A stretch of 64,000 bases of DNA from Alistipes onderdonkii (lineage in GTDB: Bacteria; Bacteroidota; Bacteroidia; Bacteroidales; Rikenellaceae): positions 1,674,001 to 1,738,000 of the forward strand of contig NZ_CP102251.1 in the NCBI RefSeq assembly GCF_025145285.1, written 5' to 3'. Made by a program: the position numbers and the translations under genes. Below, piece by piece: positions 8,472 to 17,512 of this stretch; the stretch's first letter is position 1; each line of letters starts with the position of its first letter. The notes beneath the pieces are model-generated. The model did not search any database. It saw only the letters and a program-made list of their open reading frames with translations, and was not told the DNA's origin.

Positions 8472-9232
8472 ATGTTGTTGCTTATTATCGAGTAGATGTT
8501 TTCGAGTCGGGGGTCGGCGGCGAGCAGTGCACGGTGGCGTGCCATCGTGTGCAGGTCGTTGCGCACGGCGGGGCCTGTCTGCACGTCGGCCGGGGAGGCG
8601 GCGTCGAGCGTCTTGGCAGCGGTCTCGGCCAGGAGCGGTTTGAGTACGTCGAAGGGCAGGCCCGCGCTGCGGACGATGCCTTCGCCGACGGCGTACATGT
8701 GGTTGACGAAGTTGCAGGCGAAAACCGCCGCGAGGTGCACCTTGGCGCGGCAGGCCGAGTCGGCCCACACCACCGTGTGCGAAAGACGGCGGGCGAAGGC
8801 TTCGAGTGCGGGACGCAGGGATTCGTCATCGGTTTCGAGGAAGAGGGGGATTTGCGAAAAATCCACGCTGCGCCCTTTGGTGAAGGTTTGCAACGGATAG
8901 AAGACGGCGCGGCGTGCGTGGGCGGGAAGCGCATCGAGCGGCACGCTCCCCGCAGTATGGGCGACGACGGCCCCCGCAGGCAGGGGCAGCGCCGCGGCTA
9001 CCTCCCCGACGGCCTTGTCGCTCACCGAGATCAGGTATATGTCCGCGTCGGCCAGCCGTGCCGGGTCTGCTGTCCACTGCGTTCCGGCGAGTGCGGCGAC
9101 AGCCTCCCCCCGCGCGGCGTTGCGGGCGAACAACTGTACCAGTTGCAGGCCGCTTCGGGCGACGGCCTGTGCCAATGCTTCGGCAAGGTTTCCGCTGCCG
9201 ACGATCACTACGCGTTCCAAAGGTCTCTCCAT
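8447..9232 (-). CDS. Rossmann-fold/DUF2520 oxidoreductase-like protein
   Basis: A 261-residue protein with an N-terminal NAD(P)-binding Rossmann motif (VIVGSGNLAEA, about residues 9-19) and a C-terminal helical DUF2520 domain, an arrangement resembling ketopantoate/F420-dependent reductases. The catalysed reaction is not established for this family. The segments YLISVSDKAV and AHTAGSVPLDAL resemble the conserved dinucleotide-fold core. It starts seven bases after the YihY-family gene ends and overlaps kdsC, so the three form one unit. Its widespread pairing with kdsC in Bacteroidetes is from memory and is not checked here. Confidence 0.8.
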   Translation of the reverse strand: MERPLERVVIVGSGNLAEALAQAVARSGLQLVQLFARNAARGEAVAALAGTQWTADPARLADADIYLISVSDKAVGEVAAALPLPAGAVVAHTAGSVPLDALPAHARRAVFYPLQTFTKGRSVDFSQIPLFLETDDESLRPALEAFARRLSHTVVWADSACRAKVHLAAVFACNFVNHMYAVGEGIVRSAGLPFDVLKPLLAETAAKTLDAASPADVQTGPAVRNDLHTMARHRALLAADPRLENIYSIISNNIWETSKKI

Positions 9233-9238
9233 ATCGTT

Positions 9239-10543
9239 TTACAGTAAATCCACCAGCCGGACGTTGTCCTGCGATTTGCGGGCGGTCTCTTTGAGCGTTT
9301 CCAGTTCTTGGTCGATGCGGGTCAGTTCGGCGCTCTGGGTCAGGTCGACGGTCGTTTGCCCCGATTTTTCGACCGCTTCGAGTATGCCGTAAACGGTCAT
9401 CGACTGGGGGTCGTGCGCCGGGGCGAAGGCTACTTCGCGCTCGCCGTCGCCCGAGGGCACGGCGATCAGTTGTCCGGCCTGCACGAGCTGGTAAAGGATG
9501 TCGTTGACGATGCGCGTGGGCAGATCCAGTTGTGCCCGGATCTCGTCGGCCGGGGTGGCGCCGCCCTGGCCGCGGAAGCGCCGCACGACCGTGAGCATCA
9601 CGGCCAGCAGGATCTTGCGCCGCTGGTCGTAGCTGATGAGCAGCGATTCGCGCTCTTCGCCGAAACGGGCGATGTTCTGGTAGGCGAACGACAATTCGCC
9701 GCCGAACAGCAGGATCTGCCACGAGGTCTGGAGCCAGATGAGCAACAGCGGCAGCGCTGCGAAACTGCCGTAAATGGCATTGTAGGAGGTCATCCACCGC
9801 TGGATGTAGAGGTATCCCCACTGGAAAAGCAGGAAAAGCGTGCCGGCGACGATGCCCGCCATCAGGGCGCTCCTGAATTTGACCTTCGTATTGGGGATGA
9901 TGATATACAGGATGGTGAACATGACCCAGATGATGACCATCGACGCCAGGTGCGAGAGCAGGGTGAAATACCAGCTGCCGTCGAAGCCCAGCATCTGCTG
10001 GGCGAATTTGCCGACGGCATTGGCAACGACCCACAGCACCGGCACGATCATCACCACGGCGATGTAATCGGTATACTGGCGGGTGAGGCTGCGATCGACC
10101 TTGACCTCCCAGATGTTGTTGAAGGCGCTTTCGATCGAGCCGAAGACCCGGATCACAGCCCAGAAGAGCATGACCAGCGCCACGGCGGCCACCACGCCGC
10201 CCTGTGTGCGGGCGAGCGCCTTTTCGGCGAACGTGACGATGTAGTCTACGATCTCGGGGTTCTGCGGGAAGAGGGCGTAGAGGTTTTCCACCAGCCCGTC
10301 GGCCAGCCCGAAGCCCTTGACGACGGCGAAGACCACCGCGACGATCGGTACCAGCGACATCAGCGTGTAGAACGTGAGTGCCGCGCTGCGGACGATGGTG
10401 CCGTGTTCGAGCAGGCCCCGCGCCGTATAGAACAGCAGCCGGTATTGCTGCACGAGCCAGCGGATCACCGGGTTGCGCCATTCGCGGATGTCGCGCCGGA
10501 AGATCGTGTCCGTAAAATAGGTGAATATTTCGCTGATTTTCAT
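9239..10543 (-). CDS. YihY/virulence-factor BrkB family membrane protein
   Basis: A 434-residue integral membrane protein of the YihY/BrkB family. An N-terminal cytoplasmic stretch is followed by about six hydrophobic helices between residues 45 and 300, including the family signature ALTFYTLMSLVPIVAVVF. A soluble C-terminal region of about 120 residues resembles a winged-helix fold. The family was once called RNase BN, but its molecular function is unknown. The start is MKISEIF at 10541-10543. Sequence further upstream in frame is rejected because a good promoter lies between it and this ATG. The gene heads the yihY-DUF2520-kdsC operon. Confidence 0.9.
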   Translation of the reverse strand: MKISEIFTYFTDTIFRRDIREWRNPVIRWLVQQYRLLFYTARGLLEHGTIVRSAALTFYTLMSLVPIVAVVFAVVKGFGLADGLVENLYALFPQNPEIVDYIVTFAEKALARTQGGVVAAVALVMLFWAVIRVFGSIESAFNNIWEVKVDRSLTRQYTDYIAVVMIVPVLWVVANAVGKFAQQMLGFDGSWYFTLLSHLASMVIIWVMFTILYIIIPNTKVKFRSALMAGIVAGTLFLLFQWGYLYIQRWMTSYNAIYGSFAALPLLLIWLQTSWQILLFGGELSFAYQNIARFGEERESLLISYDQRRKILLAVMLTVVRRFRGQGGATPADEIRAQLDLPTRIVNDILYQLVQAGQLIAVPSGDGEREVAFAPAHDPQSMTVYGILEAVEKSGQTTVDLTQSAELTRIDQELETLKETARKSQDNVRLVDLL

Positions 10544-10622
10544 AAGCCGTTTCCGTTCCCGTAACCCGGAGGCGCCGTGCCGAGGCCCGTGTGCCGTCGG
10601 GGCGGACGCTGTCCCTGTCGTG

Positions 10623-10654
10623 CAAATATAGCTATTCCAGCCGTACAACCCAAA
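10623..10654 (-). promoter_or_regulatory. Bacteroidetes-type promoter for the yihY-kdsC operon
   Basis: On the minus strand, TTTG (10651-10654) is followed by exactly 20 bases and then TATATTTG (10623-10630). This is a full match to the -33/-7 consensus. It overlaps the 3' end of the upstream methyltransferase gene and leaves a leader of about 75 bases. Confidence 0.8.
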
Positions 10655-11783
10655 AACCGCTCCCGATTTTCGTGAAGGCCAGCCGTACGTCGTTGCCGGC
10701 ATGTACGCCCAGCCGCCGTGCCAGCTCCTCCGTGGCGAACGGGAAGTCCCGTTTCATCAACTCCGCGCCGCGGCCTTTGAGTGCGCGTTTCAGCCGCCGG
10801 GGGTCGTAGGGCTCGATACTTTCGATTGCGAATACTTTGCCAATTATCCCCTCTGGCCGCTCCGCAGCGAAACCGTACCCGTTTTCGCTCCATATGTCGG
10901 CTTTGCCGCGCAGGTGCAGCCGTGCCAGCCGCGCTTTCTGCAACGCCACATCGGGTACCACGAGCCACCGGTAACGATCCGGTTCGAACGCCCCCGGGTG
11001 CGGGGGTGCGCCGGCTTGGGCGGGCGTTGTCGTGAACGAGCCGCGTCCGAGGGCGGTCGCGGTAATGCCGGGGCCCGTGCCGTCGGCATAGATGACGACC
11101 TCCTTGCATTCGTCGCCCAGCGATACGGCCTCTACGCGGGCGCCGGGGAAGAGCCGCAGCGCCTCGCCGATGTCGAACAGCGGGGAGTTTTTGACGCACA
11201 GTCGTCCCGAAGCCCTGCCGATGAGCGGCATCAGGGAGAGTATGTCGGGCGAACAATCCTCGAGCCGTACCAGTTTGCGTCCGTCGCCCGAACGGCGGTC
11301 GGGATCGGCATAGACCCAGTCGAAATGCAGTCCGGGCTGTGCGAGGTATGCTTCGGCGGAGGTGTTGACGACCTCGATGTTCGTGGCGCCGAGCCGCCGG
11401 AAGTTCTCCGCGGCGATGCGGGCGAGCGTCTGGTCGCGTTCGAGCGTCACCACGCGGCGGAAACGACGCGCCAGGAAAAAGGCGTCGGCGCCCAGCCCGC
11501 AGGTGAGATCGAGGACGGCCCCGCCCGCGATCCGCTTGTGGGCGGCGCAGGCTTCGCTCGATGCCTGTTCGAACGCCAGCGGCGGCAGGATGCACTGTGC
11601 GGCGGCGTACGAGGGGAGTTTCGCCTCTGCCCGCGCGAGGTACTTGACCTGCGTGGCGACCAGCCGGACGTGGGGTGTGTTGCGGTCTAAGGCCACCTCC
11701 AGCGGGTCGCGGCCGCGGTTGGCGGCGATGGCCCGCTGCACTTCGTCCGTCAGCAGCAGCGTATATTCCCCGGGGGTTATCAT
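10632..11783 (-). CDS. THUMP-like domain class I SAM methyltransferase
   Basis: A 383-residue protein with a Rossmann-type methyltransferase core and a C-terminal THUMP-like domain. The SAM-binding motif I is seen as VLDLTCGLGADAF at about residues 90-102, and the acidic motif YADPDRR follows near residue 160. It belongs to a Bacteroidetes family of RNA-methyltransferase-like proteins whose substrate is not established. Its ATG (11781-11783) overlaps the comEC stop in an ATGA, so translation is probably coupled. The frame stays open upstream inside comEC, but the coupled ATG is the sensible start. Confidence 0.82.
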   Translation of the reverse strand: MITPGEYTLLLTDEVQRAIAANRGRDPLEVALDRNTPHVRLVATQVKYLARAEAKLPSYAAAQCILPPLAFEQASSEACAAHKRIAGGAVLDLTCGLGADAFFLARRFRRVVTLERDQTLARIAAENFRRLGATNIEVVNTSAEAYLAQPGLHFDWVYADPDRRSGDGRKLVRLEDCSPDILSLMPLIGRASGRLCVKNSPLFDIGEALRLFPGARVEAVSLGDECKEVVIYADGTGPGITATALGRGSFTTTPAQAGAPPHPGAFEPDRYRWLVVPDVALQKARLARLHLRGKADIWSENGYGFAAERPEGIIGKVFAIESIEPYDPRRLKRALKGRGAELMKRDFPFATEELARRLGVHAGNDVRLAFTKIGSGFWVVRLE

Positions 11784-13258
11784 GCCGGCAAATGTACGCT
11801 TTTTTTCGGCTCGAAAGACCATGCAGCCAGGGTGGTGAGCAGAAAAAACAGGTAGATGCCCGCCGTCGCCCCGCCGCCGAGGGTGTATTCGGCATATCCG
11901 CCCGGGAACGCCGCGGCAGCTCGGGCCAGCGTGTTGAGTAGGCCGGCCGTGTCCGAAAGCACGGCGTCGAAGGCCGGGGCGAGCCAGTTTACGGGAAGGA
12001 TCATCCAGACGGTGCCGCTCAGCACGACGATGCTTCCCACGAGGATCGCCACGGGATTGACGAGCAGCCCCGCCAGCGGGACTGTGCCGAAGGTGTGCGA
12101 TACGAGGGGTGCCGTGGCGATGCCCGCCACGAGGCTGATGACGAGGGCGTCCGTGAGCAGGTTGAGCGCCCGCCGGCGGGTATGGAGCAGTCGGCAGAGC
12201 GGCACGCCCCAGGCGAGGATGGCCGCGACGGCGATGAACGAGAGTTGGAAACTGATGTCGCCCAGCCAGGCGGGGTTCCACAGCAGCATCCCGAAGCCGG
12301 CGGCCGCCAGTGCGTTGAGTGCGACGTACTCCGACGCCGAGGCCAGTGCGAACTGGAGCATCGTGCACATCACGGCCGCCCGCACGGCGCTGGGCGGGAA
12401 TCCGGCCGCCGCGACGAACAGCCAGATGCAGACCGTTGCGAGCAGGTTGCGCACCAGGTGCCCGCGGTGCAGCAGCGGCAGCCACCACAGCATGAGGTTG
12501 ACCAGTGCGAAGACGATGCCCGTGTGCAGTCCCGAGACGGCCAGCAGGTGCGACAGCCCGCTGCGCGAATAGGCCGTGCGCAACTCCTGCGTGATGCCGC
12601 TCCGGTCGCCCGTGACCATGGCGCGGCAGACGGCGCCCGCATCGTTCCGCATCCCGATCCGTTGCATCCGCTCGACGGCGTGCAGGTGCAGGGCGCTGCT
12701 TCGTCCGGGCAGGCGCTCAATGAGGGTGCGCTCCGACAGCCACAACGTTCCGGCGAACCCCCGGCGTGCCATCAGCCGGCGGTAACTTTCCGCTCCGCCG
12801 CGAAACGGCCGCACCGAACCCCGGCAGCGGATTCTCTCGCCGGGGTAGAGGGCCGTAAGGCTGTCGGCATAGAGCATTATGCGGTCTCCCGAGGCGTGCC
12901 AGGTTCCGTCCGAAGGGTCGCGCCACGCTATGGCCGTCGCTTCGGCCGAGGTGTAGCGTCCGCGTTCGGCGGGGATACCCTCGACGGTAAGTTCGTAAGT
13001 CGTGTATATACCGCGGGGCAGCGTGTGCGCCGTGTCGCGGAGCTGCGAGGCGGCGAACCCGGCCGTGAGCAGCATTACGAGTGCGCCGGACTGTGAGTGC
13101 AGCAGCAGCGCCAGCGTCCCGGACAGCAAAAAAGCCCCTGCGAGGAACCACAGGGGCAGCGTGAAGCAGTCCGCGGCGAGAATCCCCGCGGCGAACGGTG
13201 CGACGGCTTTTACCATCGGCATACGGTCGAGTCGTGCGGACAGGGAGGCGGCTTTCAT
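11780..13258 (-). CDS. comEC: ComEC/Rec2 family DNA-uptake channel protein
   Basis: A 492-residue multi-pass inner-membrane protein of the ComEC/Rec2 family, the channel that carries single-stranded DNA into the cytoplasm in naturally competent bacteria. A DUF4131-like N-terminal region with an OB-like segment is followed by the competence domain, with the signature LLAVSGLHTGIVFALV near residue 235. The protein ends soon after the last helices and lacks the C-terminal metallo-beta-lactamase domain of full-length ComEC; short forms occur in Bacteroidetes. The start MKAASLS at 13256-13258 is preferred over upstream in-frame sequence because TATATTTG lies just upstream. Confidence 0.9.
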   Translation of the reverse strand: MKAASLSARLDRMPMVKAVAPFAAGILAADCFTLPLWFLAGAFLLSGTLALLLHSQSGALVMLLTAGFAASQLRDTAHTLPRGIYTTYELTVEGIPAERGRYTSAEATAIAWRDPSDGTWHASGDRIMLYADSLTALYPGERIRCRGSVRPFRGGAESYRRLMARRGFAGTLWLSERTLIERLPGRSSALHLHAVERMQRIGMRNDAGAVCRAMVTGDRSGITQELRTAYSRSGLSHLLAVSGLHTGIVFALVNLMLWWLPLLHRGHLVRNLLATVCIWLFVAAAGFPPSAVRAAVMCTMLQFALASASEYVALNALAAAGFGMLLWNPAWLGDISFQLSFIAVAAILAWGVPLCRLLHTRRRALNLLTDALVISLVAGIATAPLVSHTFGTVPLAGLLVNPVAILVGSIVVLSGTVWMILPVNWLAPAFDAVLSDTAGLLNTLARAAAAFPGGYAEYTLGGGATAGIYLFFLLTTLAAWSFEPKKSVHLPA

Positions 13259-13263
13259 CTCTG

Positions 13264-13271
13264 CAAATATA
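13264..13271 (-). promoter_or_regulatory. -7 element for comEC
   Basis: On the minus strand this reads TATATTTG, a perfect TAnnTTTG, five bases upstream of the comEC ATG. A start this close would give a very short or leaderless mRNA. No good -33 element was found. Confidence 0.5.
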
Positions 13272-13397
13272 GTAAATTCGGATTGTTTTGTGCGACATTC
13301 GGGTGGGGTGTCCCGGTTTTTGGTCTGCTGCCGGCTCTTTGCGGATCCTCGCAACCCGCCTCCGTTTACTGTTTCCTTTCGTCGCCCGCCGGGCGGG

Positions 13398-13817
13398 TCA
13401 GCCGGATGCGGGCTTGTCGCGGACGAACAGTTCCCACCCCAGTTCCACCTCGCCCATATCGGCCGCGGCGCCGTTTTCCACACGCGATACAGCCGCAGCC
13501 ATGCGTAGCATCGTCGTGCGGTCGCGGGTGTCGAGCGGTTGCCCGTCCGGGATTCCGACGGCGTCGGCCACGGCGCGGATGTAGGTTTCGGTGTGGTTTT
13601 CCGAAGGCGGCGCCCACCGCGAAATCATGCCCCGGATCGTGTCGAGCCCGTAGCGTATCCGGTAGGTGTCCAGCAGTACGAATATCGCGCGGTAGCCCCA
13701 TGCAAGGGACTCGAACTGTTTGAACGCCGGGTCGCGCGAGGGGCGCACTTCGCCCTTGTAGCGCACCTTCGACTGGCGGATATTGCCCGGGTTGCAGTTT
13801 TGCAGCCCCCTACTCAT
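13398..13817 (-). CDS. Phage virion/lysin protein, structural protein P5-like
   Basis: A 139-residue protein with the opening SRGLQNCNPGNIRQS and a segment FKQFESLAWGYRAIF. Both are typical of the P5-like virion proteins common in Bacteroidetes prophages, which have a lysozyme-like fold and probably cut peptidoglycan during entry or lysis. It is the last gene of the phage cassette and overlaps the holin gene by eight bases, the usual holin-lysin pairing. The start MSRGLQ at 13815-13817 is chosen because upstream in-frame residues are a shadow of the holin gene. Confidence 0.82.
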   Translation of the reverse strand: MSRGLQNCNPGNIRQSKVRYKGEVRPSRDPAFKQFESLAWGYRAIFVLLDTYRIRYGLDTIRGMISRWAPPSENHTETYIRAVADAVGIPDGQPLDTRDRTTMLRMAAAVSRVENGAAADMGEVELGWELFVRDKPASG

Positions 13818-14235
13818 CGCCCGCCTCCTTTCGGATACGGCGGCGGACATAGCGGCGCAGCCAATGGAACAGCGGTGCATCGGAGAGCTGTGCGGCATTT
13901 TCGAGGAACGACCACAGCTCCACGCCGCATGTGAAACCCGTGAAGAGCCGTGCCACGTTCAGCTGCATGAAGTCCAGGACACAGCTGTCTATCAGCCAGG
14001 CCATGGCGATGGCCGTGACCGTAAGTCCCAGTTTGAGCACCGTGCGCCAGGCCTCGCAGCTTTCGAAATACCAGGTGTGCCCCTTGCGGCGGGCAGCGGC
14101 GCGGCTGGCGGCTACGCCCGAGAGGAAGTCGATGCCGATGAATGCCATGGCACATGCCACCAGCGGGCCTATGGGGGCGAACAGGGCGATGAAGCCCGCC
14201 GTGAGGCCGCTAATGAGTCTGTATAAGGTTTCCAT
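13810..14235 (-). CDS. Phage holin-family membrane protein
   Basis: A 141-residue protein with hydrophobic segments at about residues 6-25, 27-46 and 68-90 and a strongly basic C-terminus (RRYVRRRIRK). This matches the phage holin family found next to lysins in Bacteroidetes prophages. Holins form membrane pores that release the lysin. It overlaps the connector-like gene upstream by 26 bases and the lysin gene downstream by 8. The start METLYRL at 14233-14235 is preferred; upstream in-frame residues shadow the previous gene. Confidence 0.8.
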   Translation of the reverse strand: METLYRLISGLTAGFIALFAPIGPLVACAMAFIGIDFLSGVAASRAAARRKGHTWYFESCEAWRTVLKLGLTVTAIAMAWLIDSCVLDFMQLNVARLFTGFTCGVELWSFLENAAQLSDAPLFHWLRRYVRRRIRKEAGDE

Positions 14236-14683
14236 CGGTCGTGCAGCGTTTGAGGATGTTGTTGTCGGGATCGTACCCGGGAAATTCCGCGGCATGTGCT
14301 TCGAGGTGTTCCGCAGCGCGGCGCAGGAGCGTGCGGGCCTGGCGGCGCAGGCTGCGTTGCAGTTCGCGCAGCGACTGGGCGTCGGCCGGCTGGTAGGAGC
14401 CCGATTTGGGGGCTACGGTGCCGCACTGTCCGGTGCGGATGTCGAGCCGCGGCTGTACGGCGATGCGGGTGAAGAGCGCTACCGGGGCTGCGAGGTATTC
14501 GGCCGTGAAGCCGGCATGGAGGCCTGCGAGCAGTTTTTCGTGGAATGCCCGTCCGATGACGGGCACGATGTAGCGTTGTTCGGCCGCCGCGATGTCGCCT
14601 TCGCCGATGGCTTCCGGCGCAAGGTACTCCCCGTCCGTAAAGGCCGATGCGACGGCTTGTGCAGGGGTGATCAGTGTGTTCAT
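14210..14683 (-). CDS. Phage head-tail connector-like protein (DUF6712-like)
   Basis: A 157-residue, mostly helical protein directly downstream of the portal gene. Size, position and the pattern of a short N-terminal segment (MNTLITPAQ) followed by helices ending in a His/Glu-rich region resemble DUF6712-type connector proteins of Bacteroidetes phages, which join the portal to the tail. The assignment rests mainly on position and general resemblance. It overlaps the holin start by 26 bases and begins about 80 bases after the portal stop. Confidence 0.55.
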   Translation of the reverse strand: MNTLITPAQAVASAFTDGEYLAPEAIGEGDIAAAEQRYIVPVIGRAFHEKLLAGLHAGFTAEYLAAPVALFTRIAVQPRLDIRTGQCGTVAPKSGSYQPADAQSLRELQRSLRRQARTLLRRAAEHLEAHAAEFPGYDPDNNILKRCTTDGNLIQTH

Positions 14684-14763
14684 GATTGTCGTAGTTGAAA
14701 TGAGTGTTCGAGTGCCGCCGGAGGCGGCGAACGGCAAATTTCGAAAGGCCCGGAGAACCGGCC

Positions 14764-15993
14764 TTATTCTATGCTTCGTATGTTGTATTTCGTGATCTCC
14801 GACAGGAACGCCTGTTGGCGCTCGTCGTCGGGGTCGTAATCCAGCCCGTCGGCCTTGCGGGCTTCCCAGACCTTCATGTAGATGGGTTTGGAGCGCGTCG
14901 GCGGACGGTTGATGACCTGTAACGACGAGGCGTCTATCCCCAGAATGGACGTGATCGCCTCGCGCACGGGCTCCGTCAGTTCGGCCTGCTCGCCGAGGAT
15001 GACCGTGTTGAGCGCCACTTCGTACTCGTGCAGGATACGCTCGGCGCTGAATCCCGAGGCGTAGTCCAGTCCGCTCAGCGTCCGGAACCATGAGTGTGCC
15101 ACGACGATGTCCGACACGGCCTGTTCGTGCAGCGCCTGCCAGTCGCCTTCGTTCTGCGACGCGATGGGGATGAAGCGTGAATTGTCGCCCTCGCCGCCGT
15201 CGCGGATGACGAACATCACCTGCCCGGGGTTGCCTGCGAATTTCTGTTCGGCCAGCCGTACGATGCGCTCGGCTTCGGATTCGTTGTCCACGGTGCTGTC
15301 GAGCATCATCACGCCCGAGAGCTGGAACGAGTTGTCGAGCCGCGAGATGTTCCATTTGTCGGTCTTGTAGGCGATGGCCGAGACGTTGAACCCTGCGATA
15401 TAGGGCGGTACGCCGTAGTGCTCGAACATCGGTTCGTAGTCCTTGTAGTGGATCATGGCCCTCAGCGTGCCGTCCTCCTGCCGTTCGAAGGTCGGGTAGA
15501 GGGGCAGCGTCCGTGCCTCGGCGGCGTTGAAGGCCGCCCAGTCGTGGTGCAGGAGGATGTGCGCCGAATCGCGGGCCACGCGGCAGCGCGAAGCGTCCTG
15601 GTGGTGGAACGCGAGGAATGAGTGTTCCGCGTCGGTCACTATTTCGAGGAAGGCGTTGCCGAACAGGGCCTTGTCGAAGGCCAGCTTGTTGAGCACCTGC
15701 CGCAGGCTCTCCCCGTCGCCGTTCACACGTCGGATGAAGGCTGCGAGCAGGGGTTCATGCCCCTCGTCGCAGGAGAACCCCTTGCCCGAGATGTAGTCGG
15801 CCTTGTCGTTGATGATGCGGCGGTGCGTGACCGAACGCCGGGCCATCAGCGCCAGGGCATTGGGGAAGAGATTGTCGTCGCCCCAGCGCCAGAACTTGTC
15901 GCTTTGGACGCTCCCCGCACCCGATGTGATATATGGGTCGTCCGCACGGTTGGCGACCGCTACGGCCGGCTTGAATTTCTGTTTTCTGCTCAT
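14764..15993 (-). CDS. Phage portal protein
   Basis: A 409-residue protein resembling phage portals, the dodecameric ring at one capsid vertex through which DNA passes. Visible features are a basic N-terminus (MSRKQKFKP), WRWGDDNLFPNALALM at about 34-50, a central FGNAFLEIV segment and a C-terminal helical region with the motif RSKPIYMKVWEARKADG. It overlaps the preceding small gene in an ATGA. In most phages the portal precedes the protease and capsid genes; here it follows them. No terminase gene adjoins it. Confidence 0.82.
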   Translation of the reverse strand: MSRKQKFKPAVAVANRADDPYITSGAGSVQSDKFWRWGDDNLFPNALALMARRSVTHRRIINDKADYISGKGFSCDEGHEPLLAAFIRRVNGDGESLRQVLNKLAFDKALFGNAFLEIVTDAEHSFLAFHHQDASRCRVARDSAHILLHHDWAAFNAAEARTLPLYPTFERQEDGTLRAMIHYKDYEPMFEHYGVPPYIAGFNVSAIAYKTDKWNISRLDNSFQLSGVMMLDSTVDNESEAERIVRLAEQKFAGNPGQVMFVIRDGGEGDNSRFIPIASQNEGDWQALHEQAVSDIVVAHSWFRTLSGLDYASGFSAERILHEYEVALNTVILGEQAELTEPVREAITSILGIDASSLQVINRPPTRSKPIYMKVWEARKADGLDYDPDDERQQAFLSEITKYNIRSIE

Positions 15994-16487
15994 GCTTCTT
16001 GTTCTTTGAGCTCGGCGGCCGGGTCGGTGTCCTCGCTCGCAAGCGTCAGGACGGCCGGTGTGCCGTCGAGGGGTTTGATGCCCGACTCCATGGCGAAGGA
16101 GCCCGGGCGCAGGGGTTGCGAGGTGCCGAAGCGTGCCGACCATCCCGCCAGCAGCCGCTCGCCCGAGGCCATCGTGACCAGGGCTATGAGCCCTTCGGTC
16201 TCGGCTGCACGGCGGAGTGCCGGGGTGAAAGCCTCACGGAACGCCTCGCGGCCCACGACCAGCGTGAGCGTGTGGCGCACGCGCTGCGGCCCGGCGTCGG
16301 TGTCGAGCCGTTCGGCATAGGACGAGCGTTGTTCGGCGAGTGGCAGGGCGGTGAGCTGCGTCGCGTCACGGAAAATCGCTTCGGCGCGCCCGTCCGCCGC
16401 CACCGCCGCCCGCAGGAGGTTTCCTGCGGGGGTGACCGTGACGGCTGCGACGCCCCCAGCCGGTTTGCGGGGTGTGGAGGCTGCCAT
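15990..16487 (-). CDS. Small phage protein between capsid and portal genes, function unknown
   Basis: A 165-residue protein that I do not recognise at family level. The N-terminus is Pro/Ala-rich (MAASTPRKPAGG), the middle is charged and helical, and the C-terminus ends in an acidic run (DTDPAAELKEQEA). It starts two bases after the capsid stop and ends overlapping the portal start by four bases, so it belongs to the same transcript. The position suggests a minor head or head-tail joining protein, which is inference. Upstream in-frame sequence is a capsid shadow. Confidence 0.6.
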   Translation of the reverse strand: MAASTPRKPAGGVAAVTVTPAGNLLRAAVAADGRAEAIFRDATQLTALPLAEQRSSYAERLDTDAGPQRVRHTLTLVVGREAFREAFTPALRRAAETEGLIALVTMASGERLLAGWSARFGTSQPLRPGSFAMESGIKPLDGTPAVLTLASEDTDPAAELKEQEA

Positions 16488-16489
16488 CG

Positions 16490-17470
16490 TTATGCCGGGT
16501 TGTAGGCGTAGGTCATCAGCGTCTCGTCGAGCACGTCGCACCCGGCCATGAAGACGGCACGCTGGCGGTTTTCCATCAGGTCGGGGTTGTACCACATGCG
16601 CACTTCGTTGCCGGGGAAATCGGCCGTGTTGACCGCCAGTACCAGGTTGCGGCGGTCGGTCAGCAGGCAGAACGACTTGTGCAGCGACGTGCCGGTGAGG
16701 TAGGAGCCCAGACGCACGTCCACGAGCGGTATGCCGTGGTAGGCGAGGCTCGGACGGCCTTCGGTGGTCGCCATGTAGGCGGCATCGGCACTCTTGCCGT
16801 CGAGGTATTTCTCGAAAGCGTAGTAGATGTCGGACGTGACGAAGAAGGCGAGCTGCCCGTCGGCCTTCATGTCCTTGACACGCTCGTCGGCGTTCATCCA
16901 GAGGTCGTCGAGGACGGCGACTACCTTCTCGGGATCGGAGAAATCCTCAGCCTGGCAGATCGAGTTGTAGAACTTCTCCTGCATGGCTCCGGCCTTCACG
17001 GTCTTGAGGAACCCGTCGAAGGTGTTGTAACCCGATGCCGCCGAGGTGTCGCCCACCCACATCGTGGCGCGGATGCTTTCGGCGACGGCCTGTTTGAAGA
17101 GTGCCGTCTCGGCCTGTTCGAGTTCGGTGCCCGTCAGGTCGTCCATGTTGACGTCGGCGCGTGCGGCGATCTTTTCATAGACCAGCGAGAAATAGTCGGC
17201 GGCCGAAAATCCCAGTTCGGCCTTCACGCGTCCCAGGCTGATGGTCTTTTGCAGCTTGGTCGCTGCGTTGCCGCCCGTCCATCCGGCAGCGGAGTATTTC
17301 TGGAGGACGTTGCGCTGTCCGTCCCAGAGCTGGATGGTCGTGGGTACGGGCATGTTATAGAGTACCCGTACGCCCAGTTCGCGGGCGGAGTCGCCGCTCA
17401 GGATCGGGCGGAAAAAGATGGTTTCGAGGTCGGAACCGGTGTACTGTTTTGCACTTTCTAAGAAACTCAT
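16490..17470 (-). CDS. Putative major capsid protein
   Basis: A 326-residue protein placed immediately after the head protease gene, the classical place for a major capsid protein. It has no signal peptide or membrane helix and shows mixed alpha/beta composition. It starts MSFLESAKQYTG and contains YSAAGWTGGNAATKLQKTI, and a long central helical part runs from about 100 to 230, compatible with an HK97-like fold. No catalytic motifs are visible. The name rests on gene order and general resemblance to Bacteroidetes prophage capsid proteins; a structure prediction would settle it. Confidence 0.65.
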   Translation of the reverse strand: MSFLESAKQYTGSDLETIFFRPILSGDSARELGVRVLYNMPVPTTIQLWDGQRNVLQKYSAAGWTGGNAATKLQKTISLGRVKAELGFSAADYFSLVYEKIAARADVNMDDLTGTELEQAETALFKQAVAESIRATMWVGDTSAASGYNTFDGFLKTVKAGAMQEKFYNSICQAEDFSDPEKVVAVLDDLWMNADERVKDMKADGQLAFFVTSDIYYAFEKYLDGKSADAAYMATTEGRPSLAYHGIPLVDVRLGSYLTGTSLHKSFCLLTDRRNLVLAVNTADFPGNEVRMWYNPDLMENRQRAVFMAGCDVLDETLMTYAYNPA

Positions 17471-17512
17471 GGCTGATTTGTTTTTGGTGTTGGGTTATGT
17501 CGTGTGTGAATG

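Noticed and set aside
13259..13397. Left flank of the phage cassette, searched for an attachment site matching 22523-22770
   Set aside because: The only shared string seen is the promoter-type GCAAATATA, which is common across the window. No convincing direct repeat was found.
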